Part shown: positions 21,740 through 32,505 of the stretch, piece by piece
Layout: every line of letters starts with the position of its first letter
Numbering within the stretch: position 1 is the first letter of the stretch
Assembly: GCA_032622095.1 (NCBI GenBank)
Contig: CP136064.1
Coordinates: 136,231,954 to 136,295,953, forward strand
Direction: 5' to 3'
DNA: 64,000 nt
Origin: Siphonodentalium dalli
Lineage: Eukaryota; Mollusca; Scaphopoda; Gadilida; Siphonodentaliidae
Notes under the pieces: generated by a model
What the model saw: only the letters and a program-made list of their open reading frames with translations
Told to the model about the DNA's origin: nothing
Database searches by the model: none
Program-made: the position numbers and the translations under genes

Positions 21740-24000
21740 AAACGAATATATTGTCAGTGTAGCACATATTGGACCATTTGGGTAGTCGTCGATGATCCAG
21801 ACCTTCTGATGGTCGTGGATCGTAAGACTCTAGCTGGCTCGAGTGGACGGTGATAGCATAGCCAATAATCGGTTTTAATAGCACACTCGGCGGCCTCGAT
21901 TTTGACCGCAACGACGTCATTGAGAACAAGCTCTTCTCTATGCGGCGGGTCGCCAGAGCCTGGGATTGCGACGTCAATGTTCTGCTTTCGGCTGTCCTTG
22001 GGGTGGTAAAGGATAGGCACTGGGTCATCTAGGAAATGCTCCTTATGGCGTCGGAGCAACAGCTCATGTGTCTGGTCGCGGACCTTCTGGCTACTGGTGA
22101 TGATTAGGTCACCGGGCCTCCACTGATCCACAACCGGTCACCCCAGTCAGCTGGGGAGAGCCTTCCGCATTTCCTGGCACTGGACTTTGTCACTATGAAG
22201 GCGTATACGCTTTTTCAAGGCTTTGATGGCTTCATCTTTTGCTCTGTAGTCGACGCCAACCTCTTCGTAGTCTGCCTTTTTTGCAACCAATGGCGATGCA
22301 TTTCACCTGCAATCGGTGGCGGCTGTCCTTGATCCCCGCAGCAAATTACCTGGACGCCGTGTTGGTCAAGTCAGTTTGAGAAAATCTCCAGGATAGGCCG
22401 GGGCACAGTGCAGACATCGTCCCAGATGATGGCGCGCGGAATCAACTTCTGCCCCATGCGATCGGGCATCCAGTCATTCTGACCACTCCATCGGAAGAAG
22501 CTGTGGTATGTCTGGGCTTTGACCCCACGGGCCCGCATTTCTTTCGCGAGGCGATGGGTCGGGGTAAATACGGGAAGGGGTCTCTTACACGGAAGAGCTC
22601 AATCGCTCCTGTGGTCTTGTCACTGCCCCTCCGTCATTAATGTAGCTCAGCCGATGCCGGGTCAGTTCGTCGTTGTACATAGCTGGGCGCCGTTAATTCC
22701 GCCATCGGTTTGGCTTGGCTACAGTATTCTGGCTTGGAGAAGTACGCGGCGTGTTCCGGTATGTACAACTGCCCCCCTTGTCGAGCCACTGAGCGGCATG
22801 AACCATGTCTCGGGCCGGTGGCCTGAGAGTTAGCTCGTAGTGACTCCTGAGACAGTTGCGGCAGTATCCTGGGAGATGCACATCCTGTGGCACGCACGCC
22901 TTGACACCGTCAAGCTTCTGCAGCGCGGTCTGCTGGACGTAAGTTTACGCTATCAGTGGCCACCCGGACAGTCTAATCGGGTTCAAATCTTGCCAGCATA
23001 GCGAGGAGGTTGATGTGGACATAGGCCAGCATTGAGGCCCTCACGTGGGTGTACTGGGGCTGCGAGCCATCGTAGTATGTGAGAATGTGGCCAAAGGGAC
23101 ACCGTTGGGGTGCGCCAACCAGACTGCCGCTTTTGCGGGTGTCACTTACCAAGAAGTCAAGCTCTCCCTGGTCGACCACAAGCCTCTGTGTCAGTCTTTT
23201 GCCGTCGACCTTGCTGCCCTGGTTGAACTTGCCTATGATGCTGCAGCCTTGGTCACGATCTTCAGTGAGCCAGACTTCGGTTTGTTACTCAAACGTGATG
23301 ATGGCCTCACGGACCTTCATGCTCTTCGGGAGACCGAACTCAACCAGGAAGGCGAGCAGGGGTGTGGGGGCTCAGCCCTGATCTGCAAAATGCTTTCCCA
23401 ACCAGGCGGGGATGACGGGGTGGCAGTTAGGGGCGAACTCCCATTCCTGGACCTCGGCAAAACCAGTGCCGATATCTTGGGGAGGGGGCCTTTTATTGCG
23501 ACCCGGGTCATGTGGTGGCTGGGTGCCCGAATCGGTCAAAATATGGCTTGGCCTCACCATGACCTTGGAATCTGGCCGGGTAGCAGGCTTTCATGGCGAT
23601 GCTGACGGCGTCTCTTGTATCGTAGCCCATCGCATTCCAAATGCATTCATGCTCGACACAGGCTTTCTGGGTGTCATCTCCGAGGTTAGCCGGGGTCTGT
23701 TTCCAGCCGTTGTGGTCTTTGGCCATGCCACTGGCTGCGTGGTTCACCCCGAAGGCTCGGTCTGCGAGCGACTAATCGCCCAGAACTCTACATCCTTCCT
23801 GGAGGTTTTGATGAGTCTCCCGTGTCCTGTAGGTGCGGCCGTCCACTGGTCCACATTGAGCTGTCTGTCTTGGCCCCCCAGCAGTCAGACTGCAATCGGC
23901 TCTGATTGCTTGCCAGACGTCGCCTTCGTAAAAGTGGACCTCCCTGAACTGTGGGAAGTGCAGGTCCTTGGACCATGCATGGCCGTTGTGGCAGATGAGC
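21740..24000 (-). pseudogene. Decayed DNA polymerase B-SF1 helicase fusion gene
   Basis: Reading leftward from 24000, degraded coding sequence switches among three minus frames. Polymerase-like parts include 'EHECIWNAMGYDT' (near 23650), 'EVQEWEFAP' (near 23455), 'VDQGELDFLVSDTRK' (near 23170), 'TYYDGSQPQ' and 'THVRASMLAYVHINLL' (near 23040), and 'VRVATDS' (near 22955). The last two resemble the region leading to the family-B palm TDS motif. Helicase parts follow: a Walker A-like GSDKTT (near 22620, with D where G is expected), 'RAIIWDDVC' (Walker B, near 22440), 'VICCGDQGQPPP' (motif III) and 'GYAITVHSSQ' (motif V-VI region, near 21860). Many frameshifts and stops make it non-functional. A polymerase-helicase fusion suggests a large self-replicating DNA element or virus-like integrant. 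It is far more GC-rich than its surroundings. The precise family is uncertain. Confidence 0.7.
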
Positions 24001-24004
24001 TTTA

Positions 24005-25200
24005 TATCTATTTTCCCGGATTTTTTTTAACACGAAATTTTGTCTCGCCCTACTTAAGACGTTGCCATGGTCATTTGCCACATTTTTCCAAATTTTCCTG
24101 ACCGAGCAGAGCGGGAATTTCTATATGACCCACTTTTTCGGACTCGACCCAAAAACTTTAATGCCCAAAACGTTCGACCCAGGTGGCCATTTTTTAATAT
24201 GTGACAGTTTGCCACATTTTGCGAAATGTTCACGAACGAGCAGAGCGAAAACTGGAATTCTACCCACTCTTTCGGACTCGACCCAAACAAATTTCGGCCC
24301 AAATTGTTTGGCCGAGGTGGCCATTTATGACTCCGCACTTGTTTCGGACTATTTCCGTTTATTTTCGGACTTTGCCTATTTTCGACGCATTTTTGAACTT
24401 TTTTCCAGAATTTTTTTCACAGGAAATTTTGTCTCGCCCTACTTAAGACGTTGCCATGGTTATTTGCCACATTTTCCCAAATTTTCCTGACCGAGCAGAG
24501 CGGGAATTTTTATTTTACCCACTTTTTGGGACTCGACCCAAAAACTTTTCGGCCCAAAAAGTTCGGCCCAGGTGGCCATTTTTTGAATATGAGACAGTTT
24601 GCCACATTTTCCTAAATTTTCCCGACCGAGCAGACCGAAAACTGGGATTCGACCCACTTTTTCGGAATCGACCCCAATTTTTTTCGGCCCAAAATTTTTG
24701 GCCGAGGTGGCCATTTATTTGTTTCGGCCAATTTACGTTCATTTTCGGACTTTGCCTAATTTCGTGCATTTTTTTATTTTTTTTTTCACAGGAAGTTTTG
24801 TCTCGCCCTACTTAAGACGATGCCATGGTCATTTGCCACATTTTCCCAAATTTTCCTGACCGAGCAGAGCGGGAATTTCTATTTGACCCACTTTTTGGGA
24901 CTCGACCCAAAAACTTTTCGGCCCAAAAAGTTCGGCCCAGGTGGCCATTTTTTAATATGTGACAGTTTGCCACATTTTCCGAAATTTCCCGACCGAGCAG
25001 AGCGAAAACTGGGATTCAACCCAAAAAAATTTCGGCCCAAATGTTTTTACCCCGCACTTGTTTCGGCCAATTTCCGTTCATTTTCGGACTTTGCCTAATT
25101 TCGTGCATTTTGGAACTTTTTTTCCAAATTTTTTTTACACACGAAATTTTGTCTCGCCCTACTTAAGACGTTGCCATGGTCATTTTCCCAAAAAATTTGA
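24005..25200 (-). repeat. 350-390 bp tandem repeat next to the polymerase-helicase relic
   Basis: Units start with GACGTTGCCATGGTCATTT at 24058, 24447, 24816 (one mismatch) and 25167, giving periods of 389, 369 and 351 bp. Each unit has two similar halves, both with 'TTTGCCACATTTT' and 'GAGCAGAGCG', plus TTCGGCCCAAA runs. Open frames on both strands come from the repeat itself and show no protein family. The array starts where recognisable coding sequence of the relic ends, so it may have been part of that element. Confidence 0.88.
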
Positions 25201-25963
25201 ATAAGGAATAAGGAATAAGTAACTAAATTCACGCTGCTCAAGTCGACGCTGAAATCCGCCAGTCGATTAATCTAAGCAAATCGGCAATATGGCCTACCGA
25301 ATTCATAGAATTTACAGTTTCATGTTCGGTGCTGGGTGGCACCTCTCAGAATGCGTTCGATTCTTCTCTTATACCGGACAATTCCGATATTCTTATTTTT
25401 GTTCTCAGACTGGTAGAGGTGTATGATCGTGTATAAGGTGTATACTGTGTTATATTGTGTTATTTTCTGGAACATGATATCATGTGACTTATTTCCACTA
25501 AAACAAGATACAATTTGTCGTATTTTGGATAAATTCTAGCACATTGTAAACTATAGTTAATCTATAGTTTAAAAATATAAAAGACTACCATTGACAAAAG
25601 CGTGTGGGGGGGGGGGGGGGGGGGGGTTCATGGTTACTTATGATAGTTAAAGTGCAAGTTAAGATAACAAACAAGGGGAAATGTCAAACATTTGGACATT
25701 CAAGGACTATTTGTAGGATGATCTAATGCAGCTCATATATTGACTGTGACATTTGATCATTTTAATAAATATTTGTTAGCACAAGTAGCAATATTGGCTG
25801 TGGAAATATAAAAATGTACATTTGTGGCACGTGAAAATCAAGTTGGGAGCGTGCGATATGATGCTACCCGGCCGTAAAAGGATGTAATCGAAATGCCAAC
25901 TTTTTGCATACCAGTCACAACTGGTTATCTTGCGCTTTAATTGTTAACACCTCTCCTTGTTCA
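25201..25963. other. No gene recognised; poly(G) tract
   Basis: AT-rich, non-coding. A run of 21 G occupies 25606-25626. Other poly(G) runs lie at 31138-31155 (18), 38630-38656 (27) and 40190-40206 (17). Confidence 0.5.
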
Positions 25964-26323
25964 ACCGATTTAGGTTGTCTTTTGTCTATAAAATGATGGG
26001 ATTGAAAAAATTGTTGTTAAGGGCATTTCCGCCCCGATAACTTTGAGACATGTATATTCGATCGATATATAGTTTCATCATTGTGTGGTCTTTTTTCAAT
26101 CCCGAAATTTGTACTCAATTTCGATCTATACACCAGATTTCTCGATGTTTTGATTACATTTGGCCAGTTATCTCCTTTTTTGCTGCATCCTATACATAAA
26201 AAAATGCAAAACCAGAAAAGTTGATTTTTGTAAGACTGCTGTGGGTGTTTCGACCGCACAATGATGAAACTATATATCGACAGAATATTTTATTTTTATA
26301 GACAAAAGACAACCTAAATCGGT
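25964..26323. mobile_element. Foldback/inverted-repeat element
   Basis: Outer arms 25964-25994 and 26292-26323 (ACCGATTTAGGTTGTCTTTT and its complement) pair with one extra T. Inner arms 26062-26090 and 26252-26280 (TCGATATATAGTTTCATCAT and its complement) pair with one mismatch. This is the pattern of a foldback MITE. No target duplication was recognised. Confidence 0.75.
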
Positions 26324-26814
26324 GACAACAATATATATCAATAATAAAGTTTATATTTAAAAAAAGTTAATTAATAATTAATTAACAAAATTGACATAAT
26401 AAATTCAATAAAATATTTTTATATTTAAAACAATAAATTAATAATTCCCACTTTTAAATTAAAAATTAATTAAAATTTAATTTTATCAGCTTCCTTAAAA
26501 AGATTCTTACCTTAATATTTGTATGAGCACTTTATAAACTTCATTGAGTCATCTTTGTCATGTATTGAGTTTGATATCTTCTGTTAACAGTTTATAAATC
26601 ATGTATGTCTCATGTTTGTTATTATATTGTATGTGTTTATTATGATTAAATAAAGTTATCATTTAAAAATAAATGTATTCACTTTCTAAATTATTATTTC
26701 GAAAAAAAACCTCAAATATTCCAAAACACAATAGTCTAGAGTCGCCAATTAGTTAATCCGATTACCTATAACACTAAGCACATAAGCCGCTTACACCTTT
26801 TAATTGGAGCCGGC
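26324..26814. other. AT-rich non-coding sequence
   Basis: Very AT-rich with runs such as TTAATTAATAATTAATTAAC. No gene, no element ends seen. Confidence 0.4.
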
Positions 26815-27118
26815 CGCTTACACTTTATAGAACGAAAGAACGAAAAGTTGAATAAAATCAACAAATTTGTGAATTTAAAAACAATTCAAACGTTAATGTT
26901 TTCCATGTCATAACCCGGACATATGTACTAAATTTCAGTCATATCCATTTATAAACAAAGAGGATAATGCGACATCAAGACCGCTTACACCTTTTATTTT
27001 GGAGCCGGCCGCATACATGTACACTTTATAGTGTGTTTCAGAACGAAAAAGTTGAATAAAATAAACAAATTTGTGAATTTAAAAACAATTCAAACGTTAT
27101 TGTATTCCATGTCCCAGC
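26815..27118 (+). repeat. ~110-bp direct duplication
   Basis: 26815-26925 and about 27008-27118 share 'GAATTTAAAAACAATTCAAA' and 'CACTTTATAG' on a ~190 bp spacing. 'GCCGGCCGC' precedes each copy. Non-coding. Confidence 0.75.
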
Positions 27119-27462
27119 CCGTATACACCTTTTATTTCGAGCCGTCCTCGGCCTCGGCATACACTTTACAGTGTGTCCCCATAATGGCACCTTCTATAGG
27201 TGGCGCCATAATCGTGAGCAAACTTCCTTAATTTGCAGCAGGTATCCATTTGTCATAACAACTGCGTAGTTTAATTTGGAAAGTTCCCCAATTAATAGCG
27301 TAAATAGAGCGACTGTATTTGACAGAGAAGGCCTCTGTTATTGATTATCATGTTGCTATACACTAAAAAACGACAAATGCACATGCCCTTTCAATCGTAA
27401 TAGTCTATTCTCCCCATGTTAAACGACATCCGCAAATACCAAATAACGCTAACCTACTGCAA

Positions 27463-30050
27463 ATGTTTTACAATCTGCAAGGATGGAATTGGAAAGACAA
27501 CATATTGGACTCAACAAAATGCAACTACCCAAAACTCCACTCAAAATTTAAGGATAGTAGTTTACGACAAATAGTTGAAGAGAAGACAAGAGGAGAATCT
27601 ACACTAGATCTGATAGCAACAAATTACCCACAAGCTGGTTGCCATGTCAACATCCTTCCAGGCATTTCAGATCATGATATTCCAAAGGCAGAGATTGAAA
27701 TTCCAATTATGCAGAATATGCAGAAGCAAAGGGAAATTCCAATTAATGGAAAGGCTGACTGGTCTGAATTCAGCAAACTTACGACAGAGACTAACACTGA
27801 TATACAGAGCAAGAAGGAATCACACTCGGCAAATGAATTATATACAATATTCCAGCAAGCACTCACTGAAGGTGCTAGAAAGAAAGACAAGCTTCCATGG
27901 ATGACACAAAACATCAGGAAAATGATGAGAAAAAGCGACCGGCTACATAAAAGTATGCAATGAAGAGGAGCACGTGCGGAGTCAATGAGAAAGATAATAG
28001 AGCCGCTCAGTTCAAAGAAGTAAAAAAGAAATATCCAGAAGGAAATGAGGCGAGCATACTTGGACTATGTTGACTCTATGGTAACATCGACGAAGGAAGA
28101 AAAGGATACGTTCAAATGTATGAAGAAGTTCTGGACTTATGTGAAGCATATGAAGACTGAAAAATATGGTGTAGAGATGCTTGAAGTTGATGGGAAAAGG
28201 TTTGAATCTCCAAAAGAAAAAGCTGATGCACTAAACCGACAATTTGAGTCTGTCTTCAACAAACAGGACGATTACAACACCTTGAATGGAGAAGCCGCGG
28301 GATTATCATCTTACTCATCAATGGAAGACATAGAAATTACAGACTATGGGGTAGAAAAACTTTTGAGAGAGTTGAAGATCCATAAAGCACCATTAATTTT
28401 GAAGACCCTGGCACCCACTATATGCATGATTTTAGGAGCAATATTCAGAAAATCATATGAAACTGAGAGAAGTTCCATCTGAATGGAAGAAAGCAAATGT
28501 TGTGCCAATATATAAGAAAGGAAAGAAGAATGACCCAGCTAACTACCGACCAATATCACTGACATGCATAACATAACATGTAAATTAATGGAGCATATTA
28601 TATGTAGCAGCATGATGAAGCATGGAAAAGAACAAACTGATATTAACGGACAAACAGCATGGATTCAGAGACAAGAGGTCATGTGAAACACAGCTAATTG
28701 AATTCACTGCAGATATTACAAAAAATATAAACAATGGACTGCAAACAGATGTAATTTTCCTCGACTTCGGTAAGGCGTTTGATAAGGTCAGCCACAACCA
28801 CTTACTATATAAACTGAAGACCTATGGAATTGATGGCAAAACTAACAACTGGATCGGAAATTATTTCTTACAAGATAGAAGACAGAATGTTGTAGTAGAT
28901 GGAGAGAAGTCATACGAAGGAAGAGTAACATCAGGAGTTACACAAGGATATATGTTGGGACCTAGTCTGTTCCTCTAATACATAAATGACCTCGACAAAG
29001 GAATAAAATCAAATGTAAGAATATTTGCCGATGACACTCTATTATACAAGACTATACATACACCGGAAGATGCAGAGGAACTGCAAAAGGACATCAGATC
29101 ACTAGAAGAATGGGAGAAGAAATGGAAAATGAGCTTCAATCCAGCTAAATGTGAAGCAATGCATATAACCCATTCGCAGAATATTATCGATTCAGAATAC
29201 TCACTCCATGGGATACAATTAAAGAAATTGCAGAAGACAAAATATCTTGGAGTGACTATTACATCAAATCTGTCATGGAATCAGCATATAGCTAATACAG
29301 CTGCCAAGGCTAACAGGACGCTGAATTTTCTGAAGAGAAATATACAGATAAGCTCTCACCATCTGAAGGCGACTGTGCACATATAAGTCTTTGGTAAGGC
29401 CATTAATGGAATATGCACCGACTGTATGAGACCCATATATACAGACAAGAATGTAGATGCATTGGAGAAAGTTCAGCGACGCGCTGCTAGATATGCTCTC
29501 AACATATACAGAAGAACATCCAGCGTATCAGACATGATAGATCAACTGAGATGGCACGCTTTACAGTCCAGGAGGGCACCGGGCCAGATTATTCACGATG
29601 CACACAATCCACCATCAACATGCTGCAGTCAAAATTGATGAATATGCTAAAAAAAAACACGGGAATCCAGGCGTGCACACTAATGCGGCTGGCTACCTAA
29701 TTCCACACTCCAACTACGACTACCACAAATTTTCTTTCTTTCCCCGAACCATAAGAGAATGGAATGCTATACCAACTGAAATAGTCACCATCATTCCAGT
29801 CGATGAGTTCAGGACCAGGATGATGAACCAACTAAATCCATGCTGGACGTCCCAGAAAACCCATTCGACCCAGCAAAGAATCCAATCAACTAATCATGAC
29901 TTCCAAATTTAAATCAAATTCAAATCAAATCAATTATATTATTACAAACCCTAATCATGAAGCTAAATTATCGCCAGTCGTTGCCAAAATAATAATTAGT
30001 CATAATCATCAGTCTGTTGATGGTGGACTGTAATCGGAAGAAGAAGATTG
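27463..30050 (+). pseudogene. 5'-truncated, mutated LINE (endonuclease remnant + RT)
   Basis: Remnant of a second non-LTR retrotransposon, different from the one at 1389. Visible in several plus frames are the C-terminal endonuclease ('LQGWNWKDN', 'ISDHDIPKAE' near 27667) and the reverse transcriptase ('KQHGFRDKRSCETQLIEF', 'FLDFGKAFDKVSHNH' near 28757, 'GVTQGYMLGPS', then after a stop 'YINDLDKG' and 'FADDTLLY' near 29024). The C-terminal region reads 'KYLGVTITSNLSWNQHI' and 'YHKFSFFPRTIREWNAIP'. Stops and frameshifts break it at about 27960, 28480, 28978, 29385 and 29638. The 3' end has the A/G-rich GGAAGAAGAAGATTG tail near 30037-30050. It is inactive; it could still supply trans-mobilised 3' ends, but I see no such copies here. 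Confidence 0.85.
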
Positions 30051-30195
30051 AAGATTTTGACCAACAAAACATGTGTTTATTCATTAATTATGTCAATGCG
30101 TGGACTGGGGTAAAGAATGTCACGATGTTTTGCCAACTGAACGGCACTTAAGGTAAGTGAAGACTAATTAACAGGGGTGCTTTCAAAACAAACAT

Positions 30196-30519
30196 TTGAT
30201 GCAAATGATTCATTATCACAGTGTGTTATCACAACACTTAGTGGTCGGGATTCATCTCACTGATGTTAACTGGAGAAAGATTAGGGAGTTCTGGGACGAC
30301 TACATGTCAGAACCACCACAGTTAACAACAGCCAGCTTTTTGAAGAAGTGCTCAGACGTGTACGGAAGAAATAAAAGACCAGCACAATGCAGATCGACAG
30401 CCAACAGCAGCAGCCCCAAATTAATCATTGCATTTGTTCGTTTGTTAAACTTATTAAATTTTGTTTTTAATCTTCATTCATATATTCATATTATTCCGTT
30501 TTTAAATTTTGTTCATTAA
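30196..30519 (+). CDS. Unrecognised protein-like segment, possible terminal exon
   Basis: The frame reads 'VGIHLTDVNWRKIREFWDDY' followed by 'PPQLTTASFLKKCSDVYGRN', whose composition looks like real protein rather than random sequence. After about residue 75 it turns into low-complexity hydrophobic sequence, so coding may end near 30420. A splice-like acceptor (CAACACTTAG|TGG) precedes the protein-like part near 30240. A consensus donor (AAG|GTAAGT) follows another short frame ('CVDWGKECHDVLPTERHL') near 30150. I do not recognise the family. It sits directly after the LINE relic and could equally be transposon-derived. Confidence 0.25.
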   Translation: MMQMIHYHSVLSQHLVVGIHLTDVNWRKIREFWDDYMSEPPQLTTASFLKKCSDVYGRNKRPAQCRSTANSSSPKLIIAFVRLLNLLNFVFNLHSYIHIIPFLNFVH

Positions 30520-30689
30520 ACTTGAATATGTTTACATATTATCGTTGATACATTTTTGTGTTCATAAGTTATATTATATTATACATGTGTATAAATTTAT
30601 TGCTACATCAAATAAAAATCTATAAAGAACAACCCAATCTCATAATCCCCTCACACATCCTAATTAGCCCACTAATTACCGCTAATTAA

Positions 30690-30775
30690 TTTTAGGGGGC
30701 GTGTTGTCCCGGTGCGGGTTGTCTCGGAGTGAAAGGGGCGGGTTGTCTCGGGGGCGGGTAGTCACGGACCCTTTG
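30690..30775 (+). repeat. GC-rich GGGTTGTCTCGG short repeats
   Basis: Four or five variants of GGGCGGGTTGTCTCGG in about 85 bp, within otherwise AT-rich sequence. Non-coding simple repeat. Confidence 0.7.
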
Positions 30776-32020
30776 TAGAAGATGTTTTTTGTTTCAGGGT
30801 GGTCTAAATTATGCCGTTTGAATTGTCTTCTCATAAAAGAATTCCCGGGGGGAGGACCCCTTCCCCCGTCATGCAAGAGGGGGCCACACACTCTCGCGCT
30901 CTCCCCCGCTCGGCGCTACACGGCTCGATTCAAATGTCCTCTATATCTATAACAAGAAAACTAAGATGCATGCATCAGGTCACCCATGAACTATTTAGCA
31001 ATAGAATAATTCAGTTCGGTTGCGGTTTCACAACGTTACAACTGACATACGATTACACAAGACACACCTTGAATGTGGAACTGTGTAAGAGTGAATATTA
31101 ATGTTCTAAATCCCATGTTTCACCTTTAGTTGTGATTGGGGGGGGGGGGGGGGGGTGTCGTACTTTATTAACACGCAAGTAGTGTAATTAAGTACGGGTA
31201 ATTAGAAGTAACAAATCGTTTAGTTCTATCGTATAGACTGAAAGGGGTGAGCAGATTATTGGTGATGAATGTTCTCGTTAGCTGTCAATATAATATGCAT
31301 ATTTGCCCCGTTACGTTTATACACTGTAGCATTGGCGGGCCAGAGTGTGTTGACATGTTAATTGTTTGGTTCATTAATAACAGATCAGCGGGGATTTGTC
31401 GTGAAAACGTACACGTATACGTGGAAATATGCTACGGTTACGGTTAAATTAATGGTTCTTCTATTACACCACCGTGTATACTTGGTTTAAATAGGTATAT
31501 TATATAGGGACGTGTGCTCAATTTTGGTGTGGACCGATGATCGAAAAAACTAAATCGGAGGTAAATGTCGCAGGCCGGAGGACCATTTTTTCAATAATTT
31601 TTAAAGAAATTGAGCAGTTGCAACAGAAGCAGCAAAAAAGGGTGTACAATTGGCAAATGATGAGGGGCGGTGTGATGTGTAACTAGGATTTAAATTAGAT
31701 ATGCAATTTGGAGATTATTGGATGAGGGATGTTATATTAATTATATTAAAGGGACGAGAGGGTTTAGTTGTCGAAAATATTTGTTCCAAACACCGTAAAC
31801 AGATCAATATTAAAACGCATACATTTTGGTTCAAATATACGATCACTATCCCTTAAAGGAATACGGTCCTGAAAAAAACAATATTATTTTCTTTCAATAT
31901 ACCGATAATATATATATAAAATGTCCATTGGGCGCATATAATCTAATATTCGGCCGCCAATCGTTATTTTTATAACGATTCAAAAAAATTCCGAAGTTAG
32001 CCGAAGATTTTGTTGTAGAC
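30776..32020. other. No gene recognised; poly(G) at 31138-31155
   Basis: Unique-looking, AT-rich sequence. Short open frames (66-96 codons) lack domains. No inverted ends or long repeats found. Confidence 0.35.
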
Positions 32021-32024
32021 GAAG

Positions 32025-32096
32025 TCACGTGATCATCAGCCCGATCACGTGATTGTCACATGTAAACAGAAGCATAGCACGTGATCGATCACGTGG
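32025..32096. promoter_or_regulatory. Cluster of four CACGTG E-boxes
   Basis: CACGTG occurs at 32026-32031, 32046-32051, 32078-32083 and 32090-32095, three of them inside TCACGTGAT or ATCACGTG contexts, with a CACATG at 32057. Four perfect palindromic E-boxes in 70 bp is far above chance. bHLH-zip factors of the Myc/USF/MITF-TFE type bind such sites in animals. Target gene and activity are unknown. Confidence 0.5.
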
Positions 32097-32505
32097 TAAC
32101 TCATTGACAACGCATAGATACGCGACGGCGGTATTTTAAGTTTGCATGTAGTCGATCGCGGCCTTTGACGATTGTCGCGTTATCACACTGCGAATGCAAA
32201 ACTTCGCCGAAACATCGCCTTTCTCGTAATTAAATGTCGATCTTTATCGTGTTATTATTACTATTATTATATGTATCGCGATGTGTTGTTACTATAAAGC
32301 CATGCCCGTATATTATTCAGTTTTGCGCGCATTTATCTATATAAACGCATGCTCGTGTTTATATATATTTTTTCGTTACCGGAATAGTCCAAGTTATATT
32401 ATATATGCATATCAAGATTGCATATATACGCGAAGACTTGCACAGTTATTAGGCAATTATCATCTCGTAAACATTCCAATTTCCAGATGCCATTAGTCGT
32501 GTGTC

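Noticed and set aside
23045-24101. Long plus-strand open frames (186 and 229 codons)
   Set aside because: They are antisense shadows of the GC-rich polymerase-helicase relic. Recognisable motifs are on the minus strand, and the plus translations have none.
24054-25204. Overlapping open frames on both strands (up to 142 codons)
   Set aside because: They repeat with the tandem unit and have no domain; products of a stop-poor repeat.
30811-31101. 96-codon plus frame
   Set aside because: Begins in a GC-rich repeat and shows no domain or splice support.
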